From Paenibacillus aestuarii (GTDB lineage: Bacteria; Bacillota; Bacilli; Paenibacillales; NBRC-103111): DNA of 64,000 bases. Position 1 is the stretch's first letter. The number at the start of each line of letters is the position of its first letter. The position numbers and the translations under genes were made by a program. The notes beneath the pieces were generated by a model. The model was not told the origin of the DNA. It made no database searches and saw only the letters and a program-made list of their open reading frames with translations. Below are positions 31,423 through 39,441 of the stretch, piece after piece. Where the stretch lies: contig NZ_JAQFVF010000061.1 in NCBI RefSeq assembly GCF_027789125.1, forward strand, positions 62,001 to 126,000. The letters are read 5' to 3'.

Positions 31423-32925
31423 ATGCGAATGACGAATATGCTGCACTTTACGGAGAATCACCGCTTCTGTGTAAGCCGGGACTTTTCTTTGAGCAGCCTG
31501 GATTATAAAATGTTGGCGATGATGTATCAGCCAATGATTGGCGGCTATGCGACAAGTCTCTATCAAGTTCTCTACCAGCAGATTAGCGCTGATAGAGTAG
31601 GTTATTCGCCGTTGGAGCAGCAGCGCAAACTGTTCTTGCTGTTGGAGCTGGAACAGGGGGAGCGCGGTCGCAAGTATTTGATTGAACAGTCCTCTAAACT
31701 CGAGGCGATCGGGTTGATGCAGACGAGCCGCAAGTTTCTGCCCGACGAGGAGGATTATATATTCGAATATGTACTGTTCCCGCCGCTGGGACCGAACGAA
31801 TTTTTCCGCAACCAGCATTTGACGCTGCTGCTTCGCGATAAGGTCGGGAAATTCATGCTGCTGTCCTTGCGGGAAGAATTGTTGTCTCCCGAGCCGGAAG
31901 AGTGCCGGGATGCAAACTCGGAGGACCTGTCGGTGCCATTTTACGATCTGTTTCGTCTTAATACGCAGGTCATTGATTACGAGTTGGAGCAGGCGCTCTA
32001 TGAAGCCTCCGCGTCCAAGCAGGGCGAGGGCAGGCTGGATGTGACGACGAAGGGCTTCCAATATGCCGATATCATTATGAGGTTCCCGCGCGGCGCGAAC
32101 AACCGGGTCTTCGTAGAGGCGCTCAAGCATGCGCCCGAACAGATGGCGGCCATCAATATTGTGGCCAAGAAGTATCATTTATCGCTCCAAGAAACCTGCC
32201 GCTTATTGGATGAGGACGGGGTGTTCTCGGAAGAGGGCGAGCTGCAGATGGATCTGCTGCAGTACAATGCGAATTTGTTTTACAGGCAGAGCAAGAAGCG
32301 CGATGAAGAGCGTGAGCGCGTACTGGCTCGCGGAGAAGAGACGGAACAAGGTACTGAGGCTGCTGCCGATAAATCGGTAGAAATGCAGTATTACTTGGAA
32401 GTACCTCAGCAGCTGCGCGGTGAATGCACGGATCATCAGTATAATTATATTTTGCGCAACGAGCCTTACACGGCAGTATTGAAAATGTTTTTCACGCAGG
32501 GGTCGATCCCGGACGGTGTACTTAATATTTTCGAGAAAATCGATTTGAACTATAAATTGAAGGAGGAAGTGATTAATGTGCTGATCCATTATCTGCACAT
32601 CGATCGCCGCTCCTGGGCTAAGTCCTCGATTGAAGCTGTAGCTTCCGATATGCTTGGCAAGCAAATTTCGACATACGAACAAGCCGTTGAATACGTGCGT
32701 GAGAAAATCAGTTATAAACAGAAGGCAGCTTCCAAGGTAGAAGCGGCCAAGGCAGGCGGCGGCGCGGTGACGCGTGGACGTCAAGGCAAGACGCAGAAGC
32801 CGCACATTCCGATCGTTGTGCCGGATGAGGGGAATACAGCGTCATCCCGTTTGACCGATGAAGAGCTCGAGGCTGCAAGGCGCATGGCCCAGAAGCTCGA
32901 TGAACGATTTAACCGCAAAAGCTAA
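31423..32925 (+). CDS. dnaB: Replication initiation and membrane-attachment protein DnaB
   Basis: 500 residues. The N-terminal winged-helix part opens with ENHRFCVSRDFSLSSLDYKM and LLELEQGERGRKYLIEQSSK. The C-terminal DnaB/DnaD-type domain (about 350-440) has a YTAVLKMFFTQGSIPDGVLN helix and VINVLIHYLHIDRRSWAKS. It loads the helicase together with DnaI, whose gene follows 17 bases later. The ribosome site is weak; ATG 31429 is an alternative. Confidence 0.92.
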   Translation: MRMTNMLHFTENHRFCVSRDFSLSSLDYKMLAMMYQPMIGGYATSLYQVLYQQISADRVGYSPLEQQRKLFLLLELEQGERGRKYLIEQSSKLEAIGLMQTSRKFLPDEEDYIFEYVLFPPLGPNEFFRNQHLTLLLRDKVGKFMLLSLREELLSPEPEECRDANSEDLSVPFYDLFRLNTQVIDYELEQALYEASASKQGEGRLDVTTKGFQYADIIMRFPRGANNRVFVEALKHAPEQMAAINIVAKKYHLSLQETCRLLDEDGVFSEEGELQMDLLQYNANLFYRQSKKRDEERERVLARGEETEQGTEAAADKSVEMQYYLEVPQQLRGECTDHQYNYILRNEPYTAVLKMFFTQGSIPDGVLNIFEKIDLNYKLKEEVINVLIHYLHIDRRSWAKSSIEAVASDMLGKQISTYEQAVEYVREKISYKQKAASKVEAAKAGGGAVTRGRQGKTQKPHIPIVVPDEGNTASSRLTDEELEAARRMAQKLDERFNRKS

Positions 32926-32945
32926 AGCCAGGAGGTGGCATTTTG

Positions 32946-33896
32946 ATGGAATCCTTGTCTCAGTTGCTGAAAGCAATGCCGAGTTCGGAGTGGCGAAAGA
33001 ACGCAGAGGAAAAGATTCGGCTTGTTATGCAGGATCCTTTGATTGGAAAGTTCCGTCAGAAATACCCGTTTCTTGATGACCATACAATTAAGATCAATAT
33101 GAATAAGCTGTATCAGCATGTTAACGAGTACAAATCTTGCTCCAACTGCCCAGGCTTGGACCTTTGTCCAAATGATATGACAGGCCATTATACGATGTTG
33201 GCGGCGGAATCGGTGAATGGAGTTTCTTTTATTCATGAGGAGAAGGTCGCCTGCAAAAAGTTTGTTGCCAAGCAGATGCAGGATGCGATCAGCAGCCGAA
33301 TTCGCACGTTCCATGTTGATCCGCGGATGATTTCGCGCAGCTACTCGTTCGGTGACATTCTCGAAGTCGATCTGGACCGGGCCAAAGCGGTCATGCAGAT
33401 CAACGACTACGTTAATCTGACAATCGAGGAAGGGCTGCAGACGAATGGACTGTATTTGTCCGGTTCTTTTGGAACGGGCAAAACGTTCTTGATGGGCTAC
33501 ATGCTTTACCAGCTGGCCAAGGTAGGCATGACGGGGGCGATTGTGTACATGCCGGATTTTGCCGAGGATTTGAAAGGCATGTTTCAGGAGCCGCAGAAGC
33601 TGAAGGAAACCGTGGACCTACTGAAGGAAACGGATCTGCTCGTCTTCGACGATATCGGCGCGGAGAACTTGAATCCGTGGCTGAGGGATCATGTCATTGG
33701 CGCGATCTTGAACTATCGGATGAATCGCAAGCCGACATTTTTCACCTCTAATTACGAGCTCTCCGGGCTCGAAAAGCATTTCAGCTTCACCAACAAAGAT
33801 GGCGATGAAGAGTATAAAGGGCAGCGGATCATGGACCGGATCCGCCCGTTCGTCCAAGTCGTTCCCGTGACTGGCAGGAATAAGCGCGGGGGCTGA
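32946..33896 (+). CDS. dnaI: Primosomal protein DnaI (helicase loader)
   Basis: 316 residues. The N-terminal zinc region has CSNCPGLDLCPND (about 65-78). The AAA+ domain has Walker A SGSFGTGKTFLMGYM near 178-192, Walker B LLVFDDIGAENLNPW near 230-244 and sensor FFTSNYEL. It loads the replicative helicase. ATG 32946 or TTG 32943 follows AGGAGGTGG. The dnaB-dnaI order is standard in Bacilli. Confidence 0.95.
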   Translation: MESLSQLLKAMPSSEWRKNAEEKIRLVMQDPLIGKFRQKYPFLDDHTIKINMNKLYQHVNEYKSCSNCPGLDLCPNDMTGHYTMLAAESVNGVSFIHEEKVACKKFVAKQMQDAISSRIRTFHVDPRMISRSYSFGDILEVDLDRAKAVMQINDYVNLTIEEGLQTNGLYLSGSFGTGKTFLMGYMLYQLAKVGMTGAIVYMPDFAEDLKGMFQEPQKLKETVDLLKETDLLVFDDIGAENLNPWLRDHVIGAILNYRMNRKPTFFTSNYELSGLEKHFSFTNKDGDEEYKGQRIMDRIRPFVQVVPVTGRNKRGG

Positions 33897-33904
33897 GTTG
33901 GCAG

Positions 33905-33936
33905 GCCGCACACCTTGGGTGTGCGGCTTTTTGTTG
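33905..33936 (+). terminator. Terminator after dnaI
   Basis: GCCGCACACC pairs with GGTGTGCGGC around TTG, followed by TTTTTGTTG. Confidence 0.92.
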
Positions 33937-33966
33937 TTTGGTGGTGGTGGTGCGCACGCTTGCAAC

Positions 33967-34170
33967 GACTTCATAACGCTGTAGCCCGATTTTGCCCAAT
34001 TGCAGGAGGTTTACACCGACTAAAATACGCTGCAGTCCGATTTCGCCGAATTACAGCGGGAAAAAGCGGCGGTTGTGCAGATTATGACGCTGTAGCTGGG
34101 CAAATTCTGATTGCAGAGGGGAATTCCGCTGTAAGCCCCCTGTAGTTCGGAAAAATCGGATTACAGAAAG
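33967..34170. repeat. Cluster of degenerate short palindromic repeats
   Basis: At least four units of about 27 bases read CTGTAGCCCGATTTTGCCCA + ATTGCAG, CTGCAGTCCGATTTCGCCGA + ATTACAG, an inverted copy near 34089, and CTGTAGTTCGGAAAAATCGG + ATTACAG, which folds on itself. Another copy lies at 24900. They are probably a dispersed intergenic repeat family of this genus. Confidence 0.65.
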
Positions 34171-34187
34171 CAGATCCGGACTAACCG

Positions 34188-34232
34188 CAAAAATAAAAAA
34201 CCGCTCCCCCAGACTCATCTGGAAAAGCGGCT
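34188..34232 (-). terminator. Terminator of the yqzM-like gene
   Basis: On the minus strand AAGCCGCT and AGCGGTTT pair around an inner CCAGA/TCTGG stem, ending in a T-rich run. Confidence 0.75.
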
Positions 34233-34303
34233 TGTGCTTCACAACCGGTTAGAAAGAGAACTGCTTCGCATCCGTGCAAAGCAGCCCTCGCTCACATGTT
34301 CAA

Positions 34304-34447
34304 TTATTTCATCACTTGAATGATGGTAGCAATGATTGCTACAACTAACAGAAATCCGAAGAATACGCCGAAGCCCATGCCGACATCCATAAAATCGTTG
34401 CGCGGCTCTTCGTATACGTGTAGCTCAGGATGCTTAGGATCGCTCAT
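34304..34447 (-). CDS. yqzM: YqzM family small membrane protein
   Basis: 47 residues: MSDPKHPELHVYEEPRNDFM, then a single span (VGMGFGVFFGFLLVVAIIAT) and a short end. The N-terminal acidic stretch and single helix match YqzM, a tiny conserved Bacilli protein of unknown role. A run of G (GGGGGTAACC) precedes the start. Confidence 0.8.
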   Translation of the reverse strand: MSDPKHPELHVYEEPRNDFMDVGMGFGVFFGFLLVVAIIATIIQVMK

Positions 34448-34606
34448 GTTGGTTACCCCCTGACGTCCGTCGTTAGAATAAGTTTAAGTTTAGTATAACC
34501 AAATTCGTCGAAAGTTGTAAAGCACGTCCATGTGGCTTTTTTGACAATTATGCAAACACTATGCAAGGAGCATATGCAGGATGGCAGCGGAATATTCAAA
34601 AAACAC

Positions 34607-34638
34607 TTGACTATGACATTAGTGTTATGGTTTAAAAT
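34607..34638 (+). promoter_or_regulatory. MerR-type promoter with operator dyad
   Basis: TTGACT (34607-34612) and TTAAAA/TAAAAT are 19-20 bases apart, the long spacing used by MerR activators. ACTATGACATTAGTGTTATG (34610-34629, dyad to 34631) is symmetric at 16 of 22 positions. Autoregulation of the downstream merR-type gene is likely. Confidence 0.7.
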
Positions 34639-34692
34639 AAAATCATTCTCGATAGATCACTACGATGAGATCAGGAAGAAAAGGTGAACGCC

Positions 34693-35052
34693 ATGCGGAT
34701 TAGCGAGTTATCCAAGCTTACAGGCGCCAGTATCCGCTCCTTACGTTACTATGAGCAAAAGGGTTTGATTACAACCGAACGTGAGGAAAACGGATATCGG
34801 GTGTTTAACCAGATGGTTGTAGAACGGGTCAAAACGATCCAGTTTTATTTGAGCTTGGGCTTTACAACCGAGCAGATTGAGAGCTTCCTCAATTGTGTCA
34901 TGAAGAATCAGGAGTCGTTATGCGACGACTTGCTGCCTTTATACACCGAGAAGCTGAAAGAAATCGAACAGCAAATGGAGATGCTGAAGCTGCTGCAGGC
35001 GAATCTGAAAGACCGGATCGCTTACATTGAGCAGCAAAAACGGCAAGGCTAG
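34693..35052 (+). CDS. MerR family transcriptional regulator
   Basis: 119 residues from ATG 34693 (GTG 34684 also possible). MRISELSKLTGASIRSLRYY and EQKGLITTEREENGYRVFNQ form the MerR winged HTH, and the rest is the dimerisation coiled coil with two cysteines (C at about 75 and 85), which may sense metal or redox state. Its spaced promoter fits self-control. Thioredoxin lies next door, so a thiol-stress role is possible but unproven. Confidence 0.88.
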   Translation: MRISELSKLTGASIRSLRYYEQKGLITTEREENGYRVFNQMVVERVKTIQFYLSLGFTTEQIESFLNCVMKNQESLCDDLLPLYTEKLKEIEQQMEMLKLLQANLKDRIAYIEQQKRQG

Positions 35053-35113
35053 CATGCGGACACACCTTCGCACGTTTAGCCGGCTGCCAGCATTTCACTA
35101 GCTTGAGGCTCGG

Positions 35114-35141
35114 TTGAAATGACCTGCTAATGTGGTATACT
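35114..35141 (+). promoter_or_regulatory. Promoter of trxA
   Basis: TTGAAA (35114-35119), a 16-base spacer and TATACT (35136-35141), 75 bases before the trxA start. Confidence 0.7.
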
Positions 35142-35215
35142 TTACATGTTGACTCATCAGTAGCCATTGATCTACTTGATGTTATAAATTCTATGTTTAA
35201 GAAGGAGGAACTCTC

Positions 35216-35530
35216 ATGGCAATCGTGAATGTTTCCGATAGCAGCTTTAAAGCTGAAGTTGAAAGTGAAGGTACAGTATTGGTGGACTTCTGGGCTCCTT
35301 GGTGCGGACCTTGCAAAATGATCGCGCCAGTCTTGGAAGAACTGGATAAAGAAGTAGAATCTTTGAAAATCGCAAAAGTGAACGTTGACGACAATCCGGA
35401 GTCCGCTGCTCGCTTTGGCGTAATGAGCATTCCTACACTGATCGTATTCAAAGACGGACAGCCTGTAGATAAAGTGGTTGGCTTCCAATCCAAAGACGCT
35501 CTGAAAAACGTAGTATCCCGTCATCAATAA
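35216..35530 (+). CDS. trxA: Thioredoxin
   Basis: 104 residues, the standard thioredoxin length. The redox motif FWAPWCGPCK places the active cysteines at 29 and 32; the cis-Pro loop is MSIPTLIVFKDG. AAGGAGGA precedes the ATG. It reduces protein disulfides using thioredoxin reductase. It has its own promoter and terminator. Confidence 0.97.
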   Translation: MAIVNVSDSSFKAEVESEGTVLVDFWAPWCGPCKMIAPVLEELDKEVESLKIAKVNVDDNPESAARFGVMSIPTLIVFKDGQPVDKVVGFQSKDALKNVVSRHQ

Positions 35531-35576
35531 TGACAAAAAATTGGAGATTTGCTTCCGGCAAAACTTCTTTAGAAAA

Positions 35577-35614
35577 AACTCTTTTTCTGCTATGCTGAGA
35601 AAGAGTTTTTTTGT
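35577..35614 (+). terminator. Terminator after trxA
   Basis: AACTCTTTTTC pairs with GAGAAAGAGTT around TGCTATGCT, followed by TTTTTTG. Confidence 0.85.
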
Positions 35615-35641
35615 TGTTAACGGGAAGGAGTGAAGACCGTC

Positions 35642-37549
35642 ATGGAACATGAAGATGCAGCATCCCGGGAAGCGAGCTTGGAAGTGATACGCCATAAGCT
35701 GTCACTGCTTCCGGATAAGCCTGGCTGCTATTTGATGAAGAATCGCGAAGGCACGATCATTTATGTGGGCAAAGCGAAGGTTTTGAAAAATCGCGTGCGC
35801 TCTTATTTTACGGGGAGCCATGGCGCCAAGACGCAACGATTAGTCAGCGAAATCCGCGACTTTGAATATATTATTACTTCCAGTAATATGGAAGCGTTAA
35901 TTCTCGAATGCAACCTGATTAAGCAGCATTATCCGCGCTATAACGTTTTGCTCAAAGATGACAAGACGTTTCCTTATATCAAAATCACGCATGAAGAGCA
36001 GCCGCGTCTGGAAGTCACGCGGCGGATTGTGAAGGATAAGGGGAAGTATTTCGGCCCTTATCCGAACGCTTTCGCGGCCCAGCAGACGAAGAAGCTGCTG
36101 GACCGCCTGTATCCGCTCCGCAAGTGCCGCACGCTGCCCGATAAAGTATGTCTCTATTATCATATCGGGCAATGTCTCGCGCCTTGCGTGCATGACATAT
36201 CCGCGGAGACGAACGAGCGGATGGTGCAGCAAATTACGCGTTTCCTGAACGGGGGACACGACGAGATCAAAGAAGAGCTGACGGCCAAGATGCAAGCCGC
36301 AGCAGAGGAATTGAATTTTGAGCGCGCCAAAGAGCTCCGCGATCATATCATGAACATCGATGCCGTGATGGAGAAGCAGAAGATCACGACGAACGATGCC
36401 GTTGATCGTGACGTCTTCGGCTATGCCGTCGACAAGGGCTGGATGGCGGTGCACATCCAGTACATGAGACAGGGCAAGCTCATCGAGCGGCACGTCTCTT
36501 TATTCCCTTATTACGGGGATGAATACAGTGATTTCATCACCTATGTGATGCAGGTCTACAGTGACAATCCGGCCCTGCCGAAAGAGATTTTCCTGCCGGG
36601 CATGCCTGAGGCGGCGTCGGATCAAGCAACCGCCGAGCCCGCAGGATCCGCCGAGCCGACGGCTCCGCACGAGGAAGCCGAGGAGAAAGATGTGCGCGAG
36701 GCGTTGGAGTCATGGCTGAAGGTGAAGGTGCTGTTCCCGCAGCGAGGACTGAAGAAGCAAATGGTCGATATGGCCAAGGACAATGCCCGCAACGCGCTCG
36801 AGGAGAAGTTCCGCCTTCTTGAACGGGACGAGCGGCGTACGGTCAAGGCCGTGGAGAATCTCGGCCAATGGCTTGGCACCGGCACGATCCGCCGGATCGA
36901 GGCGTTCGACAACTCGAATATTCAAGGCACGAATCCGGTTTCGGCCATGGTGGTTTTCGTCGACGGGAAGCCGGATCGCAAAGAATACCGCAAGTATAAA
37001 GTCAAGACTGTGCAAGGCCCTGACGATTACGAAACAATGCGCGAAGTCATTCGCCGCAGGTACGAGCGCGTGCTGAAGGATAATTTGACCATGCCTGACT
37101 TGATTGTTGTCGATGGCGGTAAAGGGCAAATTTCAGGCGCAATTGATGTGCTGGAGAATGAGCTTGGCTTGTTCATTCCGGTTTGCGGTCTCGTAAAAGA
37201 TGCGAAACACAAAACCGCCCAGCTGCTGATGGGCGATCCGGCGGAAGTGATCCCGCTGCCGCGCGACAGCCAGGAGTTTTACCTGCTGCAGCGCATCCAG
37301 GACGAGGTTCACCGATTCGCAATCACGTTCCATCGCGAAACCCGCGCCAAGTCCATGATCACCTCGCAGCTGGATGCCATTCCAGGCATTGGCGAGAAGC
37401 GGCGCAAGGCGCTTCTGAAACATTTTGGCTCCGTGCGCAAAATTAAAGAGGCCGAAGTCCAGGACTTCAAGCCTCTAGGTATTGGTGAAAAATTAGCAAG
37501 CGAAATTCTCAAAGCGCTTCAAGGCGAGGCGGCGGCTCCCCAGGAGTAA
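35642..37549 (+). CDS. uvrC: UvrABC nucleotide excision repair subunit UvrC
   Basis: 635 residues. The N-terminal GIY-YIG nuclease (LPDKPGCYLMKNREGTIIYV) makes the 3' cut. The cysteine region CRTLPDKVCLYYHIGQCLAP binds Fe-S in some homologs. A UVR helix (AAEELNFERAKELRDHI) follows. The RNase-H-like 5' nuclease has FDNSNIQGTNPVSAMVVFVD and IVVDGGKGQI, and the tail has tandem HhH (IPGIGEKRRKALLKHFGSVR). A linker at about 325-350 is rich in Ala/Pro/Glu and probably disordered. Its last 41 bases overlap the convergent protease gene. Confidence 0.96.
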   Translation: MEHEDAASREASLEVIRHKLSLLPDKPGCYLMKNREGTIIYVGKAKVLKNRVRSYFTGSHGAKTQRLVSEIRDFEYIITSSNMEALILECNLIKQHYPRYNVLLKDDKTFPYIKITHEEQPRLEVTRRIVKDKGKYFGPYPNAFAAQQTKKLLDRLYPLRKCRTLPDKVCLYYHIGQCLAPCVHDISAETNERMVQQITRFLNGGHDEIKEELTAKMQAAAEELNFERAKELRDHIMNIDAVMEKQKITTNDAVDRDVFGYAVDKGWMAVHIQYMRQGKLIERHVSLFPYYGDEYSDFITYVMQVYSDNPALPKEIFLPGMPEAASDQATAEPAGSAEPTAPHEEAEEKDVREALESWLKVKVLFPQRGLKKQMVDMAKDNARNALEEKFRLLERDERRTVKAVENLGQWLGTGTIRRIEAFDNSNIQGTNPVSAMVVFVDGKPDRKEYRKYKVKTVQGPDDYETMREVIRRRYERVLKDNLTMPDLIVVDGGKGQISGAIDVLENELGLFIPVCGLVKDAKHKTAQLLMGDPAEVIPLPRDSQEFYLLQRIQDEVHRFAITFHRETRAKSMITSQLDAIPGIGEKRRKALLKHFGSVRKIKEAEVQDFKPLGIGEKLASEILKALQGEAAAPQE

Positions 37550-39134
37550 GGGGGCCCCGCCTTTTGTGCATCCAGGAGATCAGCAGCGCAATCAGCGCAG
37601 GCAGCAGGATGTAGAAAGCGCCGGCGATCGCATCACTGACATAACCGATCGAGAACAAGGACATGCCCATCAGAATGCTGTCCATGCAAGCATGAGCGAA
37701 CATGGCTGTAATAAAACCGTATTTGAGAAATACATAACCAAGAATAAGGCCAATAACGGTAACTTCAACGAGCCTTGTATAGACAGGATAAATCGGGTAC
37801 TGCGTATGGCTGGCGGCCCAGATGATGCTGGGAATCAAGACCGCGATGAAATTGTTGCGGAATATTCGTTTGAACAGCACAATTCCCAGCAGCCGGAAGG
37901 TAGCTTCTTCGGAGATGGCAGCCACCCAGGCCATGAGCGGGAACAACCGCGGTTCCAGCATGTTGAGCACGGAATCGGACGGATCGTTGACGGACCATAC
38001 ATCAAATTGCTTTTCGCCCCAATAAAACAGCACCTGCTGGACGCCTAAAATAAAGAGGGCCAGCAAATATCCGCGTCCCATGCCCCTCCAGACTTCTTCG
38101 CCGAACCGGCGCTCGCGCCAGGATGGCCATGGCCGCCAGCCGCTTTGCTCCCACCAGGCGTTGCCTGCTGCCAGCGCTAAGTAGAGCGCGACACCGAGGA
38201 GCATCGTTACGGCATTCATGAACAAGGCGGCAAGCAGCATGGCCAGCCCTTCATTGGACGCCCCTGCCATGGACTTGTAGGCTGGGTACATATTAATGTT
38301 GTTGATGATATAGATCACAACGAAGATCACCGTTAAGAGCAGACCTCTGCGAAAATCAACGCGTTTCCTATGCTTGATGATGTATAGGACCGCTGCCAGC
38401 GACATCAACAATGTAAACCCCATCGAAACCCATGTCATCACCGAGGCCGAATGGTCCTGCTGATCCAGCCAAGCTTGGTACGATGCAGGTAAGCTGAAAA
38501 GAGAGTTGTAACCGATAATCGATTGATTATCGAAATTCATCTGCAATTGCAAGCGCGCTTCCCCGATCGCGTCGGCACCACCTTGTTTTTCATAAACGAG
38601 CGTCATGCGTTGATCCCTTGAGGTATTGGGCTTATTTACCTGAACAAAATCGTCCGGATTCCAGCCTTGCTTACGCAATTCCTCTTTGGCCATAATATCG
38701 GCTTTTTGCTTATTCATGGAGGCGGAAATGTCAGAAATTTGGTTCCAGCCAATAATCTGTGAGGTGCGATAGTTGACCTCGATGTCGAACCGGCGGTCAG
38801 TGGCCTGGTCCACGACTCGTACCTGATAGAAGTCGATGGGGAAGCGGTCCCCATATTTTTGCTCATAAACATCCGTGAGTTGTTCCTTTTGCAAATATCC
38901 GCTTCGCTCTTTCTCGGATTGATAGACGACGAACGTTTGTGGATCATGGATGTTATACCGTTCCAGAACAAACTGAGCGGCTCTCTCGGCCGCTTGCTGC
39001 TTCGTAATTGACGGATTATCCGTAGGAGCAGCGTCTTCCTCATGTAGACCGTATAAGGCGGTAATGGTCGCATACAGTGCGATGCCAATGACCGCAAGCA
39101 AGAGCAGGAAGCGGTTCAATTTCAGCTCGATCAT
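37509..39134 (-). CDS. CPBP family intramembrane glutamic protease with long N-terminal ectodomain
   Basis: 541 residues. One N-terminal membrane helix (about 8-28) is followed by a soluble region of about 200 residues with two PepSY-like repeats (EVNYRTSQIIGWNQI, QMNFDNQSIIGYNSL). Several spans carry the CPBP motifs: EEATFR near 410, SIIWAASHTQYPIYP with the His, and FITAMFAHACMDSIL. The fused extracytoplasmic domain is longer than usual for CPBP. The function is unknown, possibly processing of membrane proteins. The start has AAGGGGA upstream. Confidence 0.85.
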   Translation of the reverse strand: MIELKLNRFLLLLAVIGIALYATITALYGLHEEDAAPTDNPSITKQQAAERAAQFVLERYNIHDPQTFVVYQSEKERSGYLQKEQLTDVYEQKYGDRFPIDFYQVRVVDQATDRRFDIEVNYRTSQIIGWNQISDISASMNKQKADIMAKEELRKQGWNPDDFVQVNKPNTSRDQRMTLVYEKQGGADAIGEARLQLQMNFDNQSIIGYNSLFSLPASYQAWLDQQDHSASVMTWVSMGFTLLMSLAAVLYIIKHRKRVDFRRGLLLTVIFVVIYIINNINMYPAYKSMAGASNEGLAMLLAALFMNAVTMLLGVALYLALAAGNAWWEQSGWRPWPSWRERRFGEEVWRGMGRGYLLALFILGVQQVLFYWGEKQFDVWSVNDPSDSVLNMLEPRLFPLMAWVAAISEEATFRLLGIVLFKRIFRNNFIAVLIPSIIWAASHTQYPIYPVYTRLVEVTVIGLILGYVFLKYGFITAMFAHACMDSILMGMSLFSIGYVSDAIAGAFYILLPALIALLISWMHKRRGPLTPGEPPPRLEAL

Positions 39135-39295
39135 TCAGTTGTCCCCTTCAACATACAGTTACATCTAAATTATCACAGTTTACAAAGAAAACCAATTTCG
39201 GTGGAAACGTTCGAAAACCAGCGATAACGCGCGGAAAATAATGCCAATTTACTGAAACGAGCTTTGTCTATCGACGTATTCAATAATATAATTCA

Positions 39296-39396
39296 TATGA
39301 ATTGCAGGGAAAAGCCGAATTTCCATGTAAAAACGGGGGAACCATATGTTGGGGACAGCTAACCCTCGTAGGCTTTAAGCGAGGAACACATCGAAC
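39296..39396 (+). promoter_or_regulatory. c-di-AMP (ydaO-yuaA) riboswitch
   Basis: Conserved blocks are present in order: AAGCCGAAT (39311-39319), AAAAACGGGGGAACCA (39329-39344), TTGGGG (39349-39354) and CAGCTAACCCTCGTAGGC (39356-39373). They match the ydaO/yuaA leader that binds c-di-AMP and switches off potassium importer genes. A terminator follows directly, then ktrB, the usual target. Confidence 0.88.
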
Positions 39397-39422
39397 AGGC
39401 ATTGGGTTTCCAGTGTCTTTTT
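39397..39422 (+). terminator. Riboswitch-controlled terminator
   Basis: GGCATTGG pairs with CCAGTGTC around GTTT, followed by TTTTT. It lies 20 bases before ktrB and is the likely off state when c-di-AMP is bound. Confidence 0.85.
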
Positions 39423-39441
39423 CACGTGTATAGGGGGCAAT

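Noticed and set aside
33967..34170. CRISPR array
   Set aside because: Units are similar in size to CRISPR repeats but are degenerate, palindromic, in both orientations and without regular unique spacers; no cas genes are present.
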